From the NCBI RefSeq assembly GCF_001984055.1, contig NZ_LYVO01000001.1, positions 153,156 through 217,155 on the forward strand: a stretch of DNA of 64,000 bases, read 5' to 3'. The stretch comes from Variovorax sp. KK3. Its GTDB lineage: Bacteria; Pseudomonadota; Gammaproteobacteria; Burkholderiales; Burkholderiaceae_C. Of this stretch, positions 55,096 to 64,000 are shown piece after piece; the first letter of the stretch is position 1; the number at the start of each line of letters is the position of its first letter. Below the pieces are notes generated by a model, which saw nothing but the letters and a program-made list of their open reading frames with translations, searched no databases and had not been told where the DNA came from. The position numbers were made by a program, and so were the translations under genes.

Positions 55096-55861
55096 CCCGC
55101 GATTGTCTTGCGGTGCGCACCACCCACCAGGCGGCCATGACAACCCCGAGGGCCAGGGTGAACCAGGTGAGGGCGTAAACCATGTGGTTGTTGCGGAAGG
55201 CGATCACCGTCAGGCCGGCGGCGGGCCAGCGCGGCTCGGCGCCCGGGCCAGCGCGTTCGGCCGGCGCGTCTTCGTCGACGAAGAAGGGCGCGACGCCGGA
55301 GAGTCCGCGCGCCGCCGCGATGGCCTGCACGTCGCGCGAGAACCATCGATTGCCTGCCGGGTCGTTGCTTCGCAGGAAGCCGCCGCCGGGCTCGCTGATG
55401 CGCAGCAGGCCGGTGAGCTGCACGTCGCCGGCCGGTTCGTTGTCGGCGCGGCTGGCACGCTCGCGCCGGTCGGCCGGCACGAAGCCGCGGTTGACCAGCA
55501 CCACGTGGCCCTGCGGCGTGCGCAAGGGCGTCAGCACCCAATGGCCCGGGCCGAGCACGGTCGAGGCCTGCACCAAGGTCTCGCGGTCGTGGAGGAAGGT
55601 ACCTGCGAGCCGAACATGGCGGTACTCGTCGCTTGCGGCGTCCATGCGCGTCCACAGCGCGGGCGAGGGCAGGTCGACCGGCGCCGCGTGCACGCGCGTT
55701 TCCACGCGCTCGATCAGCGCCAGCTTTCCGGCACGTCGTTCGATTTGCCACACGCCGAGCGCCGCGAACAGCGCAAAAAGCAGAACGCCGGCGAAGGCGA
55801 GGAGCGCCAGCGCCGGCGTGGAACGCGGTTCGCGGGAGATGTCGGACGGCGTTCCGGTCAA
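55079..55861 (-). CDS. SURF1 family oxidase assembly protein
   Basis: About 260 aa. Two membrane helices, at the N-terminus (ALLAFAGVLLFALFAALGVWQIERR, the LGxWQxxR signature) and near the C-terminus (YALTWFTLALGVVMAAWW). The periplasmic domain contains LVNRGFVP, a family hallmark. SURF1 helps insert haem into haem-copper oxidases. Start uncertain: a TTG at 55861 overlaps the cyoD stop, while a GTG at 55927 would overlap cyoD by 70 bp; neither has a strong ribosome site. Confidence 0.87.
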   Translation of the reverse strand: MTGTPSDISREPRSTPALALLAFAGVLLFALFAALGVWQIERRAGKLALIERVETRVHAAPVDLPSPALWTRMDAASDEYRHVRLAGTFLHDRETLVQASTVLGPGHWVLTPLRTPQGHVVLVNRGFVPADRRERASRADNEPAGDVQLTGLLRISEPGGGFLRSNDPAGNRWFSRDVQAIAAARGLSGVAPFFVDEDAPAERAGPGAEPRWPAAGLTVIAFRNNHMVYALTWFTLALGVVMAAWWVVRTARQSRDAAHD

Positions 55862-56286
55862 GGCATGTTGCGCATCTCGTGCATCGATGCCGGCATCATG
55901 TTGTGGTTGAGGTGGAACATGACCCACAGCGATCCACTCAGCGTGATCACCACCAGCACGATGGTGAAGATCAGCGCCAGCATGTTCCAGCCGCCCTCGG
56001 ACTGCGCGTTCAAGTGCAGGAAGTAGATCATGTGGACCACGATCTGCACGGCCGCGAAAGCGAGGATCACGAACGAGGTCGTGCTCGGGCTCTCGATGAC
56101 CTTGCCCATCACCAGCCAGAACGGAATGGCGGTCAGGATCACCGAGAGGATGAACCCGGTGACGTAGCCCTTCATGCTGATGTGCAGGCCGTGGTCGTCG
56201 TCGTCGTCGTGGTGGCCATCGCCGTGACCATGGCCGTGGCCATCGCCGTGTTGCCCATGCTGGCCGTGCGCGTGCGGATCGCTCAT
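55858..56286 (-). CDS. cyoD: Cytochrome o ubiquinol oxidase subunit IV
   Basis: 142 aa. The N-terminal 35 residues are unusually rich in His, Gly and Asp ([18 protein letters not shown]). Three membrane helices follow, with [13 protein letters not shown] typical of CyoD. Accessory subunit for oxidase assembly. Overlaps cyoC by 4 bp. Confidence 0.93.
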   Translation of the reverse strand: MSDPHAHGQHGQHGDGHGHGHGDGHHDDDDDHGLHISMKGYVTGFILSVILTAIPFWLVMGKVIESPSTTSFVILAFAAVQIVVHMIYFLHLNAQSEGGWNMLALIFTIVLVVITLSGSLWVMFHLNHNMMPASMHEMRNMP

Positions 56287-56942
56287 TTCAGGGTCCCCAT
56301 CAGGTAGACGAAGGTGAAGACGCCGATCCACACGACGTCCAGAAAGTGCCAGAACATCGACAGGCACAGCAGGCGCCGCCGGTTCTCCGGAATCAGGCCA
56401 TGCTTGCCGACCTGCACCATCAGCGTGATGAGCCAGATGATGCCGAAGCTGACGTGCAGACCGTGCGTACCCACCAGCGTGAAGAACGACGACAGGAAGG
56501 CGCTGCGTTGCGGGCCGGCACCCTCGTGGATCAGGTGGGCGAACTCGTAGATCTCGATGCCGATGAAGCCCGCGCCCAGCAGGCCCGTGATGCCGAGCCA
56601 AAGAAGCACGCCGCCGGTGCGCTTCTGCAGCATCTGCAACATCGCGAAGCCATAGGTGATGGACGACAGCAGCAGCAGCGAGGTGTTGAGCGCGATCAGC
56701 GGCAGCTCAAACAGGTCGGCGCCCGAGGGGCCGGCCGCATAGCTGCGGCCCAGCACGCCGTACATGGCGAACAGGCAGGCGAACACCAGGCAGTCGCTCA
56801 TCAGGTAGAGCCAGAAGCCCAGCAGCGTGCCGTTCTGCGGGTGGTGCTCCTCGGTGACCAGGAACTGCGGGCGCTCGTCGGTCCGCGTGGCGTGCGTGCC
56901 GCGCTCCACGCCGGCGGGGTAGGGTGCGGTGATATCAGCCAT
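56283..56942 (-). CDS. cyoC: Cytochrome o ubiquinol oxidase subunit III
   Basis: 219 aa with five membrane helices. [17 protein letters not shown] and [14 protein letters not shown] are family motifs. Structural subunit of the quinol oxidase. Overlaps cyoB by 8 bp and cyoD by 4 bp. Confidence 0.94.
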   Translation of the reverse strand: MADITAPYPAGVERGTHATRTDERPQFLVTEEHHPQNGTLLGFWLYLMSDCLVFACLFAMYGVLGRSYAAGPSGADLFELPLIALNTSLLLLSSITYGFAMLQMLQKRTGGVLLWLGITGLLGAGFIGIEIYEFAHLIHEGAGPQRSAFLSSFFTLVGTHGLHVSFGIIWLITLMVQVGKHGLIPENRRRLLCLSMFWHFLDVVWIGVFTFVYLMGTLK

Positions 56943-58938
56943 GGGCAGCCAGCAGTCGGGTGCGCTCCGATTCGGTGCGGACGACGTCGTCCGCAGCGAT
57001 GTAGTAGTCGCGCTTGTAATTGAAGGTGTGGTAGATCGTCGAAGCGATCAGCACCGCGAAGGACACGCCGGCGACCAGCCACATCTGCCAGATCAGCGCG
57101 AAGCCGCAGACGGCGCTCAGCATGGCCAGCACGAAGCCGGCGGCCGTGTTCTTCGGCATGTGGATCGCCGCGAAGCCTTCGCGCGGGCGCTCGAAGCCGC
57201 GTTGCTTCATGTCCCACCAGGCATCGTTGTCATGAATGCGGGGCGTGAAGGCGAAGTTGTAGTCCGGCGGCGGCGACGACGTCGACCATTCGAGCGTGCG
57301 GCCGCCCCACGGATCGCCCGTGTGGTCGCGCAGCGACTCGCGGCGCCTGAAGCTCACGTAGATCTGGATCAGGAAGCTCGCGATGCCCAGGGCGATCAGG
57401 AAGGCGCCGAACGCGGCGATCTGGAACCAGATCTGGATCGACGGATCGTCGAAGTGGCTGAGCCGGCGCGTCACGCCCATCAAGCCCAGAACGTACAGCG
57501 GCATGAAGGCGAAGTAGAAGCCGGTGAGCCAGAACCAGAAGGAGCACTTGCCCCAGAACGGGTCGAGCTTGTAGCCGAACACCTTCGGGTACCAGAAGTT
57601 GATGGCGGCGAACACGCCGAACACCACGCCGCCGATGATCACGTTGTGGAAGTGCGCGATCAGGAACAGGCTGTTGTGCAGCACGAAGTCGGCCGGCGGC
57701 ACCGCCAGCAGCACGCCCGTCATGCCACCGATGACGAAGGTGACCATGAAGCCGATCGTCCACAGCATCGGCACCTCGAACTTGATGCGCCCGTGGTACA
57801 TCGTGAAGAGCCAGTTGAAGATCTTCGCGCCCGTCGGGATCGAGATGATCATCGTCGTGATGCCGAAGAACGAATTCACGCTGGCACCCGAGCCCATGGT
57901 GAAGAAGTGGTGCAGCCACACCAGGTACGACAGGATGGTGATGACGACCGTCGCATACACCATCGATGCATAGCCGAACAGGCGCTTGCGGCTGAAGGTG
58001 GACACGATCTCGGAGAAGGCGCCGAACAGCGGCAGGATCAGGATGTACACCTCCGGATGGCCCCAGATCCAGATGAGGTTGACGTACATCATCGGGTTGC
58101 CGCCGAGTTCGGTGGTGAAGAAGTTCGTTCCCACGTGGCGGTCGAGCGACAGCAGCGCCAGCACGGCCGTCAGCACCGGGAAGGCGGCCACGATGAGCAC
58201 GTTGGTGCACAGCGAGGTCCAGGTGAACACCGGCATCTTCATCAGCGACATGCCCGGCGCGCGCATCTTCACGATGGTCGCGATCAGGTTCACGCCCGAC
58301 AGCAACGTGCCCACCCCCGCTATCTGCAAGGACCATATGTAGTAGTCCACCCCCACGTCGGGGCTGCCTTGGATGCCCGAAAGCGGCGGGTAGGCCAGCC
58401 AGCCGGTCTTGGCATATTCGCCGACGAAGAGCGAGGCCATCGTCAGCATCGCGCCGGCGGCCGTCATCCAGAAGCTGAAGTTGTTCAGGAAGGGGAAGGC
58501 CACGTCGCGCGCGCCGATCTGCAGCGGCACCACGTAGTTCATGAGGCCGGTGACCAGCGGCATCGCGACGAAGAAGATCATGATCACGCCGTGCGCCGTG
58601 AAGATCTGGTCGTAGTGGTGCGGCGGCAAATAGCCCATGTTGTCGCCGAAGGCCATGGCCTGGTGCAGCCGCATCATGATGGCGTCGGCGAAGCCGCGCA
58701 GCAGCATGATGATGCCCAGCACGATGTACATCACGCCGATCTTCTTGTGGTCGATGCTGGTGACCCAGTTGCGCCAGAAGGGGCCCCACGCGCGGTAGTA
58801 CGTCATGGCGCCGAAGATCGCCAGGCCACCCAGCACCACGGCGGCGAAGGTCGCGATCAGGATCGGCTCGTGGTAAGGGATGGCCTCCCAGGTGAGGCGA
58901 CCGAAGATCAGCTTGGTCAGGTCGGGGTTGTCGGGCAT
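56935..58938 (-). CDS. cyoB: Cytochrome o ubiquinol oxidase subunit I
   Basis: 667 aa with about 15 membrane helices. The catalytic haem-copper centre includes WGHPEVYIL (His-Tyr pair) and [10 protein letters not shown] (CuB His pair). LIAHFHNV supplies haem ligands. LLRGFADA contains the Arg/Asp pair (spacing 4) used for ubiquinol binding in the E. coli enzyme, supporting quinol rather than cytochrome c as donor. It pumps protons while reducing O2. Lies 69 bp after cyoA. Confidence 0.96.
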   Translation of the reverse strand: MPDNPDLTKLIFGRLTWEAIPYHEPILIATFAAVVLGGLAIFGAMTYYRAWGPFWRNWVTSIDHKKIGVMYIVLGIIMLLRGFADAIMMRLHQAMAFGDNMGYLPPHHYDQIFTAHGVIMIFFVAMPLVTGLMNYVVPLQIGARDVAFPFLNNFSFWMTAAGAMLTMASLFVGEYAKTGWLAYPPLSGIQGSPDVGVDYYIWSLQIAGVGTLLSGVNLIATIVKMRAPGMSLMKMPVFTWTSLCTNVLIVAAFPVLTAVLALLSLDRHVGTNFFTTELGGNPMMYVNLIWIWGHPEVYILILPLFGAFSEIVSTFSRKRLFGYASMVYATVVITILSYLVWLHHFFTMGSGASVNSFFGITTMIISIPTGAKIFNWLFTMYHGRIKFEVPMLWTIGFMVTFVIGGMTGVLLAVPPADFVLHNSLFLIAHFHNVIIGGVVFGVFAAINFWYPKVFGYKLDPFWGKCSFWFWLTGFYFAFMPLYVLGLMGVTRRLSHFDDPSIQIWFQIAAFGAFLIALGIASFLIQIYVSFRRRESLRDHTGDPWGGRTLEWSTSSPPPDYNFAFTPRIHDNDAWWDMKQRGFERPREGFAAIHMPKNTAAGFVLAMLSAVCGFALIWQMWLVAGVSFAVLIASTIYHTFNYKRDYYIAADDVVRTESERTRLLAAHG

Positions 58939-59007
58939 CGTGCTTCTCGGGTACCTATGGTGCGAGGGTGGGGCGCCGCACGAGGCCGCGTCCGGAATGG
59001 GTTGGAA

Positions 59008-60057
59008 TTACTGGATGACGGTCCGGGGTGCGCCGGTCGGGTTGTCGACGGTGCAGATTTCGGAGGCCACGGTGCGCATGGGCAAGCCCATCTCGCCGCG
59101 CGGCACTTCGGTCAGCGCCAGCGGCGACAGGCCCGCCTTGCCGGCGCCGCCGGAGGCATCGACCGCCATCATGTGGCGCATGCACATCTTGTTGGCCTCG
59201 ACGCAGCGGTTCAGGATGGCGTCGTACAGGCCCGGTGCCACGCTGGCGTAGCGGCGCACCGGCTCGCGCTCGCTGGGCTTTTCGAGGTCGAGGTAGTCAG
59301 GACGGCCGAGCGTCTTGCCCTCGGCCTTGGCCTTCTGCACCCAGCCGTCGAAGTCGGCGCCTGCGAGCCCGTGGAACTTGAAGCGCATGCCCGAGAAGCC
59401 GGCGCCGCTGTAGTTGGCCGAGAAGCCGTCGTACGTGCCTGGCTGGTTGATGACCGCATGCAGCTTGGTTTCCATGCCGGGCATCGCGTAGATCATGCCG
59501 GCGAGCGCGGGCACGTAGAAGGAGTTCATCACCGTCGACGCCGTGATCTTGAACTGGATCGGCCGGTCGACCGGCGCCGCCAGTTCGTTGACCGTGGCGA
59601 TGCCCTGCTCGGGGTAGAAGAACAGCCATTTCCAGTCGAGCGCGACCACCTCGACCACCAGCGGCTTCGTGCCCTCGGGGATCTGGCGGCCTTCTGCGAT
59701 GCGATCGAGCGGGCGGTACGGGTCGAGCGTGTGGGTGCTGATCCAGGTCAGCGCACCCAGCGCGATGATGATGAGCAGCGGCGCCGCCCAGATGATCAGT
59801 TCGAGCTGGGTGGAGTGGTCCCAGTCGGGCTTGTAGGTGGCCTCGGTGTTCGACTGCCGGTAGCGCCAGGCGAACAGGAAGGTCAGCGCGATCACCGGCA
59901 CGATGATCAGCAGCATGAGCAGCGTGGAGATCACGACCAGGCGAGCCTGCTGCGCGGCGATGTCGCCGGACGGGTTCAGCACCACCATGTTGCAGCCCGC
60001 CAACAGCGTGGCAAGAAGGAGCAGGGCCGGCCAACGGAGAATTTTGAGGAGGGGCAT
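59008..60057 (-). CDS. cyoA: Cytochrome o ubiquinol oxidase subunit II
   Basis: 349 aa from ATG 60057, with lipoprotein signal and lipobox LAGC (C22) and two membrane helices. The periplasmic cupredoxin domain lacks the CuA ligand set (CxxxCxxxH), consistent with a quinol oxidase. The C-terminal tail after the COX2 domain is extended. First gene of cyoABCD-surf1-regBA, reading away from an MFS gene. Confidence 0.95.
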   Translation of the reverse strand: MPLLKILRWPALLLLATLLAGCNMVVLNPSGDIAAQQARLVVISTLLMLLIIVPVIALTFLFAWRYRQSNTEATYKPDWDHSTQLELIIWAAPLLIIIALGALTWISTHTLDPYRPLDRIAEGRQIPEGTKPLVVEVVALDWKWLFFYPEQGIATVNELAAPVDRPIQFKITASTVMNSFYVPALAGMIYAMPGMETKLHAVINQPGTYDGFSANYSGAGFSGMRFKFHGLAGADFDGWVQKAKAEGKTLGRPDYLDLEKPSEREPVRRYASVAPGLYDAILNRCVEANKMCMRHMMAVDASGGAGKAGLSPLALTEVPRGEMGLPMRTVASEICTVDNPTGAPRTVIQ

Positions 60058-60115
60058 GCCTGGATCGGAAAGAAAACGGGCTCCACGGGTTAGCGCGGAT
60101 TGCGATTGCGCGCAG

Positions 60116-60144
60116 AATGTATCCCCATCGAAGCGCGTTGGCGA
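60116..60144 (-). promoter_or_regulatory. Candidate promoter of the cyo operon
   Basis: On the minus strand, TCGCCA (60144-60139) and TACATT (60121-60116) with 17-bp spacing, about 60 bp before cyoA. A short inverted repeat GGAC-N5-GTCC (60147-60159) lies just upstream of the -35 and could be an operator; its binder is unknown. Confidence 0.4.
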
Positions 60145-60231
60145 TTGGACGTTTTGTCCTATGGCGCAAATCTGCATCTGATGCGACCCTGCGAGATCTT
60201 TGCAAGGCTCCCTGAACCCCGAAGCACCGCG

Positions 60232-61566
60232 ATGTCCAGCCTCAGTCACGCCCCGTCCGAACCCTCTTCCGAATCTCTGGAGAGGGATGCCCGCCTCATC
60301 ACCGCCGACCATTCGGTGGCGCCCGGCGAGATCGCCGTCGGTGTCGTCATTGGGCGCGCTTCCGAGTATTTTGATTTTTTCGTCTACGGCATCGCTTCGG
60401 TGCTGGTCTTCCCGGCGCTGTTCTTTCCCTTCGAGCAGCGCCTGGAGGGCACACTGTACGCCTTCGTCATCTTCTCGTTCGCATTTATCGCGCGGCCCAT
60501 CGGCACCGTGATTTCGATGTCGGTGCAGCGCCGCTGGGGCCGCGGCACCAAGCTCACCATGGCCTTGTTCCTGCTGGGCACGTCGACGGTGGGCATCGCC
60601 TTCCTGCCGGGCTACGAAAGCGCGGGCATGCTGTCGATCGTGCTGCTGTCGATCTTCCGCGTCGGCCAGGGCCTGGCGCTCGGCGGTTCGTGGGACGGCC
60701 TGCCTTCGCTGCTGGCCATGAACGCGCCGCCGAACCGCCGCGGCTGGTATTCGATGCTGGGCCAGCTCGGTGCGCCGGTGGGCTTCATCATCGCCAGCGG
60801 GCTCTTCGCCTTTCTGTACGCCAGCCTCTCGCTGGCCGACTTTTTGTCCTGGGGCTGGCGCTACGCCTTCTTCGTGGCCTTCGCCATCAACGTGGTGGCG
60901 CTGTTCGCGCGGCTGCGGCTGGTGGTCACGCAAGAGTACGAGCAGCTCATGGAAGAGGGCGAACTCGAGCCTACCGGCGTCACCGAACTCGTCCGTGCGC
61001 AGGGCGGCAACCTGCTGATCGGCGCCTTCGCCGCATTGGCCAGCTATGCGCTGTTCCACCTGGTCACGGTGTTCCCGCTGTCCTGGATCGGCCTGTATTC
61101 GGAGCAGTCGGTCACCGAATTCCTGCTGATCCAGATCCTGGGCGGCTTCCTGGCCGCGGGTGCCATCGTGGCCTCGGGCTGGATCGCCGACCGTGTGGGG
61201 CGCCGCCGTACGCTGGGCTCGCTGGCCGTGCTGATCGCCGTGTTCAGCGGTTTCGCGCCCACCTTGCTGGGCGGTGGCACCCTGGGGCAGGACGTGTTCA
61301 TGCTGGTCGGCTTCGTGCTGCTGGGTCTGTCCTACGGCCAGGCCTCCGGCACGGTGACGGCCAACTTCGAGCGCCGCTATCGCTACACCGGCGCCGCGCT
61401 TACCACCGACCTAGCCTGGCTCATCGGTGCCGCCTTCGCGCCGCTGGTGGCATTGGGCCTGTCGGCCAACTTTGGCCTGGCCTACGTCAGCGTCTACCTG
61501 CTGTCGGGTGCGGCCTGCACGCTGGCGGCACTGAGCATCAACCGGGCGCTCGAGTCGCGCGACTAG
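60232..61566 (+). CDS. MHS-type MFS transporter
   Basis: About 444 aa from ATG 60232 (MSSLSHAPSEPSSES), with 12 predicted membrane helices. Metabolite:H+ symporter features include the first-helix region ASEYFDFFVYGIAS and the loop RPIGTVISMSVQRRWGRG. Substrate is probably an organic acid or betaine by family, not determinable. An upstream in-frame ATG at 60181 is less likely. It is divergent from cyoA. Confidence 0.87.
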   Translation: MSSLSHAPSEPSSESLERDARLITADHSVAPGEIAVGVVIGRASEYFDFFVYGIASVLVFPALFFPFEQRLEGTLYAFVIFSFAFIARPIGTVISMSVQRRWGRGTKLTMALFLLGTSTVGIAFLPGYESAGMLSIVLLSIFRVGQGLALGGSWDGLPSLLAMNAPPNRRGWYSMLGQLGAPVGFIIASGLFAFLYASLSLADFLSWGWRYAFFVAFAINVVALFARLRLVVTQEYEQLMEEGELEPTGVTELVRAQGGNLLIGAFAALASYALFHLVTVFPLSWIGLYSEQSVTEFLLIQILGGFLAAGAIVASGWIADRVGRRRTLGSLAVLIAVFSGFAPTLLGGGTLGQDVFMLVGFVLLGLSYGQASGTVTANFERRYRYTGAALTTDLAWLIGAAFAPLVALGLSANFGLAYVSVYLLSGAACTLAALSINRALESRD

Positions 61567-61600
61567 GGCCAGGGCCAGGGCCAGGGCCAGGGCCAGGGCC
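61565..61600 (+). repeat. Six perfect tandem copies of a 6-bp repeat (AGGGCC)
   Basis: AGGGCC repeated six times without interruption, starting in the TAG stop of the MFS gene and ending before the beta-lactamase-family stop at 61630. A short variable-number-type repeat between convergent genes. Confidence 0.95.
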
Positions 61601-61629
61601 TCGGCCGGCGTCGGGCGCCTGAGCTTGGA

Positions 61630-62829
61630 TCAGCCCACGCCTGCCTCGCTGCTGCTCTTGCCGAGCGCCGCAAGAATGCGGTGGGCCGCCTTCACGCGCA
61701 CGGTGTTCGGGTAGTTCCTGTTGGCCAGCATCACGATGCCGACCCGCTGGGCCGGCACGAAGGCCGCGTAAGCGCCGAAGCCGTTGGTCGAACCGGTCTT
61801 GTTGATCCACGCGCCGGCACGCGGCGGCAGGGGCGGGGCCAGCGTGCGAGCCCGTTTCGGTTCGAGCGCCATCTGCGACGAGTTGCCCGCGAGCAACTGG
61901 TCGAGTTCTGCCGGCGCGGCGTAGGTCTCCCAGCCCAGTCCCTGCGTCATCCCATCGACGTCGAAGTAGCCGGTGTGCGTTGCCGCGACCGCGCGCCGCA
62001 GCGCCGGGTCCAGCGACGTGGCGTCCATCTGGGCCTCGACGAAGCGGATCATGTCTGCCGAGGTCGTCTTCACCCCGTAGGCCTCCGAATCGAGCATGCC
62101 CGGCGATACGCGAACCGGCCGACCGTCCCGCGCGTAGCCTTGCGCGTAGTCGCCCATGCGCCTGGCGGGCACCTGCAAGAAGGTGTCGGAAAGCCCGAGC
62201 AGCGGCAGCAGTCTGGCTTGCATGAGTTCGTCGAAGGGCGCGCCCAGGCTGCGGGCGGCCAGGTGGCCGAAGAGTCCGATGCTCGGGTTCGAATACAAGC
62301 GATGGGTGCCGGGCGCGTAAACAGGCCGCCAGCTTCTGAAGTAGTCGACCATCTGGCTCGCGCTGGCCACCTCGTCGGGAAACTGCAGCGGCAAACCGCC
62401 AGCGGTGTAGGTGCACAGTTCGAGCAGGCTGATGCCGTCGAAGCTGCTGCCGGCCAACGCGGGCAGGTATCGGCTGGCCTTGTCGGTCAGCGCCAGCGCG
62501 CCGGTGGCCTGGGCATAGGCACCGAGCGTGGCCGTGAAGGTCTTGCTGAGCGAGCCGACCTCGAAGATCGTGCTCTCCGTCACAGCCTGCCCGCTCTGCT
62601 TCGAGGCCAGGCCGAAGTTGAAGAAGTGCCGTTGGCCGCGCGCCGTGACCGCCACCGCCATGCCCGCCACGTCGTTCTCCTGCATGACGGGGCGAATGGT
62701 TTCGTCGACGATCCGATCGAGCGGGCTGGGTTTGGCGGACTGCGCGCATCCGGTCATCGAGGCGCCGAGGGCGAGTGTGGTGGCAAGGCGGAAGTTGAAA
62801 TTGCGTCGGTTCATTTGATGATCGTTCAT
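61630..62829 (-). CDS. Class C beta-lactamase-family serine hydrolase (lipoprotein)
   Basis: 399 aa. The signal region ends in a lipobox-like MTGC (C28). The catalytic Ser-x-x-Lys is in VGSLSKTF, the second motif is YSN in LYSNPS, and the third is KTG in NKTGSTNGFG. All three match AmpC-type enzymes. True beta-lactamase activity versus peptidase/esterase activity cannot be told; no ampR gene is adjacent. The ATG at 62829 overlaps the hydrolase stop by 4 bp; ATG 62814 is an alternative. Confidence 0.9.
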   Translation of the reverse strand: MNDHQMNRRNFNFRLATTLALGASMTGCAQSAKPSPLDRIVDETIRPVMQENDVAGMAVAVTARGQRHFFNFGLASKQSGQAVTESTIFEVGSLSKTFTATLGAYAQATGALALTDKASRYLPALAGSSFDGISLLELCTYTAGGLPLQFPDEVASASQMVDYFRSWRPVYAPGTHRLYSNPSIGLFGHLAARSLGAPFDELMQARLLPLLGLSDTFLQVPARRMGDYAQGYARDGRPVRVSPGMLDSEAYGVKTTSADMIRFVEAQMDATSLDPALRRAVAATHTGYFDVDGMTQGLGWETYAAPAELDQLLAGNSSQMALEPKRARTLAPPLPPRAGAWINKTGSTNGFGAYAAFVPAQRVGIVMLANRNYPNTVRVKAAHRILAALGKSSSEAGVG

Positions 62830-63659
62830 GCCGCCTTCGGCTCCGGCAGCACCGACGTGAGCGCGAAGTCGACCAGGCGCAGCCAGGTTTCTTCCAGTCC
62901 CATGATGTTGTGATGGTCCGAGCCTGCGATGGTCTGCACGCAGACCGGTGTCGGCCAGGCGTCGATGAGCTTCTGCGAGCGTTCGGGCAGCACCACGTCG
63001 TCGCGTGCGGCCAGCAGCACCTGCGTCTTCGCCGCGACCTCCTTGCAGTGAAACAGCGAGTCGAAGCGGTGCCGCAGCAGCAGGGCGAGCGGCACGAGCG
63101 GAAAACGCCGCTTGGCCACTTCGAGCATCGAGTCGTAGGGCGTGATCAGCTGCAGGCTCGCGAAGTCCTGCCGTGCCACGAGCTGGATGGCCACGCCCGT
63201 GCCCAGGCTGCGGCCGACCACGTGCAGGCGCGCATTCGGGAAGGCGCGCCGCAGGTGGTGGGTGAGTTGCGCCGCGTCCTGCACGGAGGCAATTTCCGAC
63301 GGATGCCCCTCGGAGTCCGCGAAGCCGCGGTAGTTGATCGCGGCGAAGCCGAAGCCTTCTGGCAGCCAGTGCAGGGCCTGCGCCGTGGCGCGGACGTCCT
63401 CGCCCCGGCCGGCGAAGTAGATGAACAGATCCTGCAGCGACTCTTCGCCATGCGGGTGATACACGTAGCCGCGCACCATGCCGCCCGGCACGGTGTGCGA
63501 GTAGGTCGAGAAGTCTTCGGACAGGTGCACCACCGGCAGCTTGCCTGCCCTGAAGAGGATGTGGCCCTGGCGGGTCGCCAGCAAGGTCCAGTAGGCGGCA
63601 ATGCTGCCGATGGCGGCGGCCGAGACCGACAGTGCGATGCGGAATGCTTTGGATGACAA
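62826..63659 (-). CDS. Alpha/beta hydrolase, membrane-anchored
   Basis: 277 aa from a TTG at 63659. One N-terminal membrane helix or signal anchor (about 6-28). The nucleophile elbow is VGRSLGTG, with the following FAxRDD-type Asp (ARDDVVLP) and the catalytic His in GSDHHNIM. Resembles BEM46/FrsA-like serine hydrolases; substrate unknown. Translationally coupled to the downstream class C enzyme. Confidence 0.85.
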   Translation of the reverse strand: MSSKAFRIALSVSAAAIGSIAAYWTLLATRQGHILFRAGKLPVVHLSEDFSTYSHTVPGGMVRGYVYHPHGEESLQDLFIYFAGRGEDVRATAQALHWLPEGFGFAAINYRGFADSEGHPSEIASVQDAAQLTHHLRRAFPNARLHVVGRSLGTGVAIQLVARQDFASLQLITPYDSMLEVAKRRFPLVPLALLLRHRFDSLFHCKEVAAKTQVLLAARDDVVLPERSQKLIDAWPTPVCVQTIAGSDHHNIMGLEETWLRLVDFALTSVLPEPKAA

Positions 63660-63768
63660 GAATGGCTCCGGGAAAAGCCGGCGTGCTGCGCGTCGCGTGT
63701 CGTCTCGCCGATCGAGGCGGTCCGATGCGATCAGGCTGGCCGGCGGCGCGGCATGGCGTGCCTGGTGC

Positions 63769-64000
63769 TCACGCCTCGCGATAGAAGGCCTCGACCTGGC
63801 CCTTGAGCTTGATCAGCAAAGGCTTGCCCTTGCGGTCGAGCGTCTTGCCGGCCGGCACCTTGATCCAGCCTTCGCTGATGCAGTATTCCTCGACGTCGAG
63901 CCGGTCCTTGCCGTTGAAGCGGATGCCGATCTCGTGCTCGACGGCTGCGGCCAGGTAATGCGGACTGCGCGGGTCGACGGACAGGTGGTCGGGAAGGGGC
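63769..64000 (-). CDS. DUF3297 family protein, C-terminal part (cut by window edge)
   Basis: The reverse strand is open from the window edge to TGA at 63769. The visible 76 codons read PDHLSVDPRSPHYLAAAVE, GIRFNGKDRLDVEEYCISEGW and KTLDRKGKPLLIKLKG, which match the small DUF3297 family. Function unknown. The N-terminus is outside the window. The 109 bp between it and the hydrolase show no other gene. Confidence 0.85.
   Translation of the reverse strand, partial: PLPDHLSVDPRSPHYLAAAVEHEIGIRFNGKDRLDVEEYCISEGWIKVPAGKTLDRKGKPLLIKLKGQVEAFYREA

Noticed and set aside
56929..60093. 1054-codon plus-strand open frame opposite cyoA-cyoC
   Set aside because: Crosses several real gene boundaries of the cyo operon and reads as Arg/His/Asp low complexity.
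61565..61629. Coding extension through the GGGCCA repeat as Gly-Pro repeats on the minus strand
   Set aside because: It lies beyond the stop codons of both neighbouring genes; only out-of-frame shadow readings cross it.

Overview
The window is high-GC chromosomal DNA that looks like a betaproteobacterium of the Comamonadaceae (Variovorax/Acidovorax-like). The evidence is gene content and order: lptF/pepA/holC, yejABEF, rimP-nusA-infB-rbfA-truB-typA, smpB/ratA-rnfH, guaB-guaA and cyoABCD-surf1-regBA. This assignment comes from gene content, not from a database search. The genes are packed tightly, with many 4-bp ATGA overlaps. One tRNA is present. I see no rRNA, no CRISPR array, and no insertion sequence, integrase or transposase.

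Layout. 1-6100: 5' end of lptF, pepA, holC, a LivJ-type binding lipoprotein, a receiver-only response regulator, tRNA-Ser(GGA), and an SPFH/NfeD membrane pair. 6200-11900: a large PLP basic amino acid decarboxylase, a DMT exporter, a secreted fasciclin protein, a minimal ATP-dependent DNA ligase with a signal peptide, and fabI. 11950-18850: a YejABEF-type peptide ABC importer and an MFS protein. 18870-28150: the translation/transcription operon rimP-nusA-infB-rbfA-truB-typA plus an overlapping DMT transporter, preceded by a promoter and an attenuator-like hairpin. 28230-33070: a His-rich secreted protein, an ECF sigma/anti-sigma/lipoprotein operon, a hexapeptide acetyltransferase, smpB, ratA-rnfH and a DUF4124 protein. 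33200-36400: guaB and guaA.

36588-52407 is the unusual part: a roughly 16-kb accessory island directly downstream of guaA, made of two convergent operons. The plus-strand operon has five genes: an Mrr-like nuclease fused to an FGE/sulfatase-modifying-factor-like domain, a 952-aa protein with a degenerate P-loop-like N-terminus, a 766-aa protein that appears to be built of repeated SPFH-like modules, a MotA/TolQ/ExbB-type channel protein, and an OmpA/MotB-type partner. The last two resemble ZorA/ZorB of Zorya defence. The minus-strand operon has seven genes: two unrecognised proteins, a nucleoside-deoxyribosyltransferase-like protein, a possible TIM-barrel protein, an endonuclease/exonuclease/phosphatase-fold protein, and two coiled-coil lipoproteins. 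I infer an envelope-anchored, ion-motor-driven conflict (probably anti-phage) system. It does not match any Zorya subtype I know.

52523-64000: pcm, then one tight minus-strand operon cyoABCD-surf1-regBA that couples a quinol oxidase to a quinone-sensing two-component system. After it come an MHS-type MFS transporter, a GGGCCA hexamer repeat, a class C beta-lactamase-family lipoprotein coupled to an alpha/beta hydrolase, and the 3' end of a DUF3297 gene.
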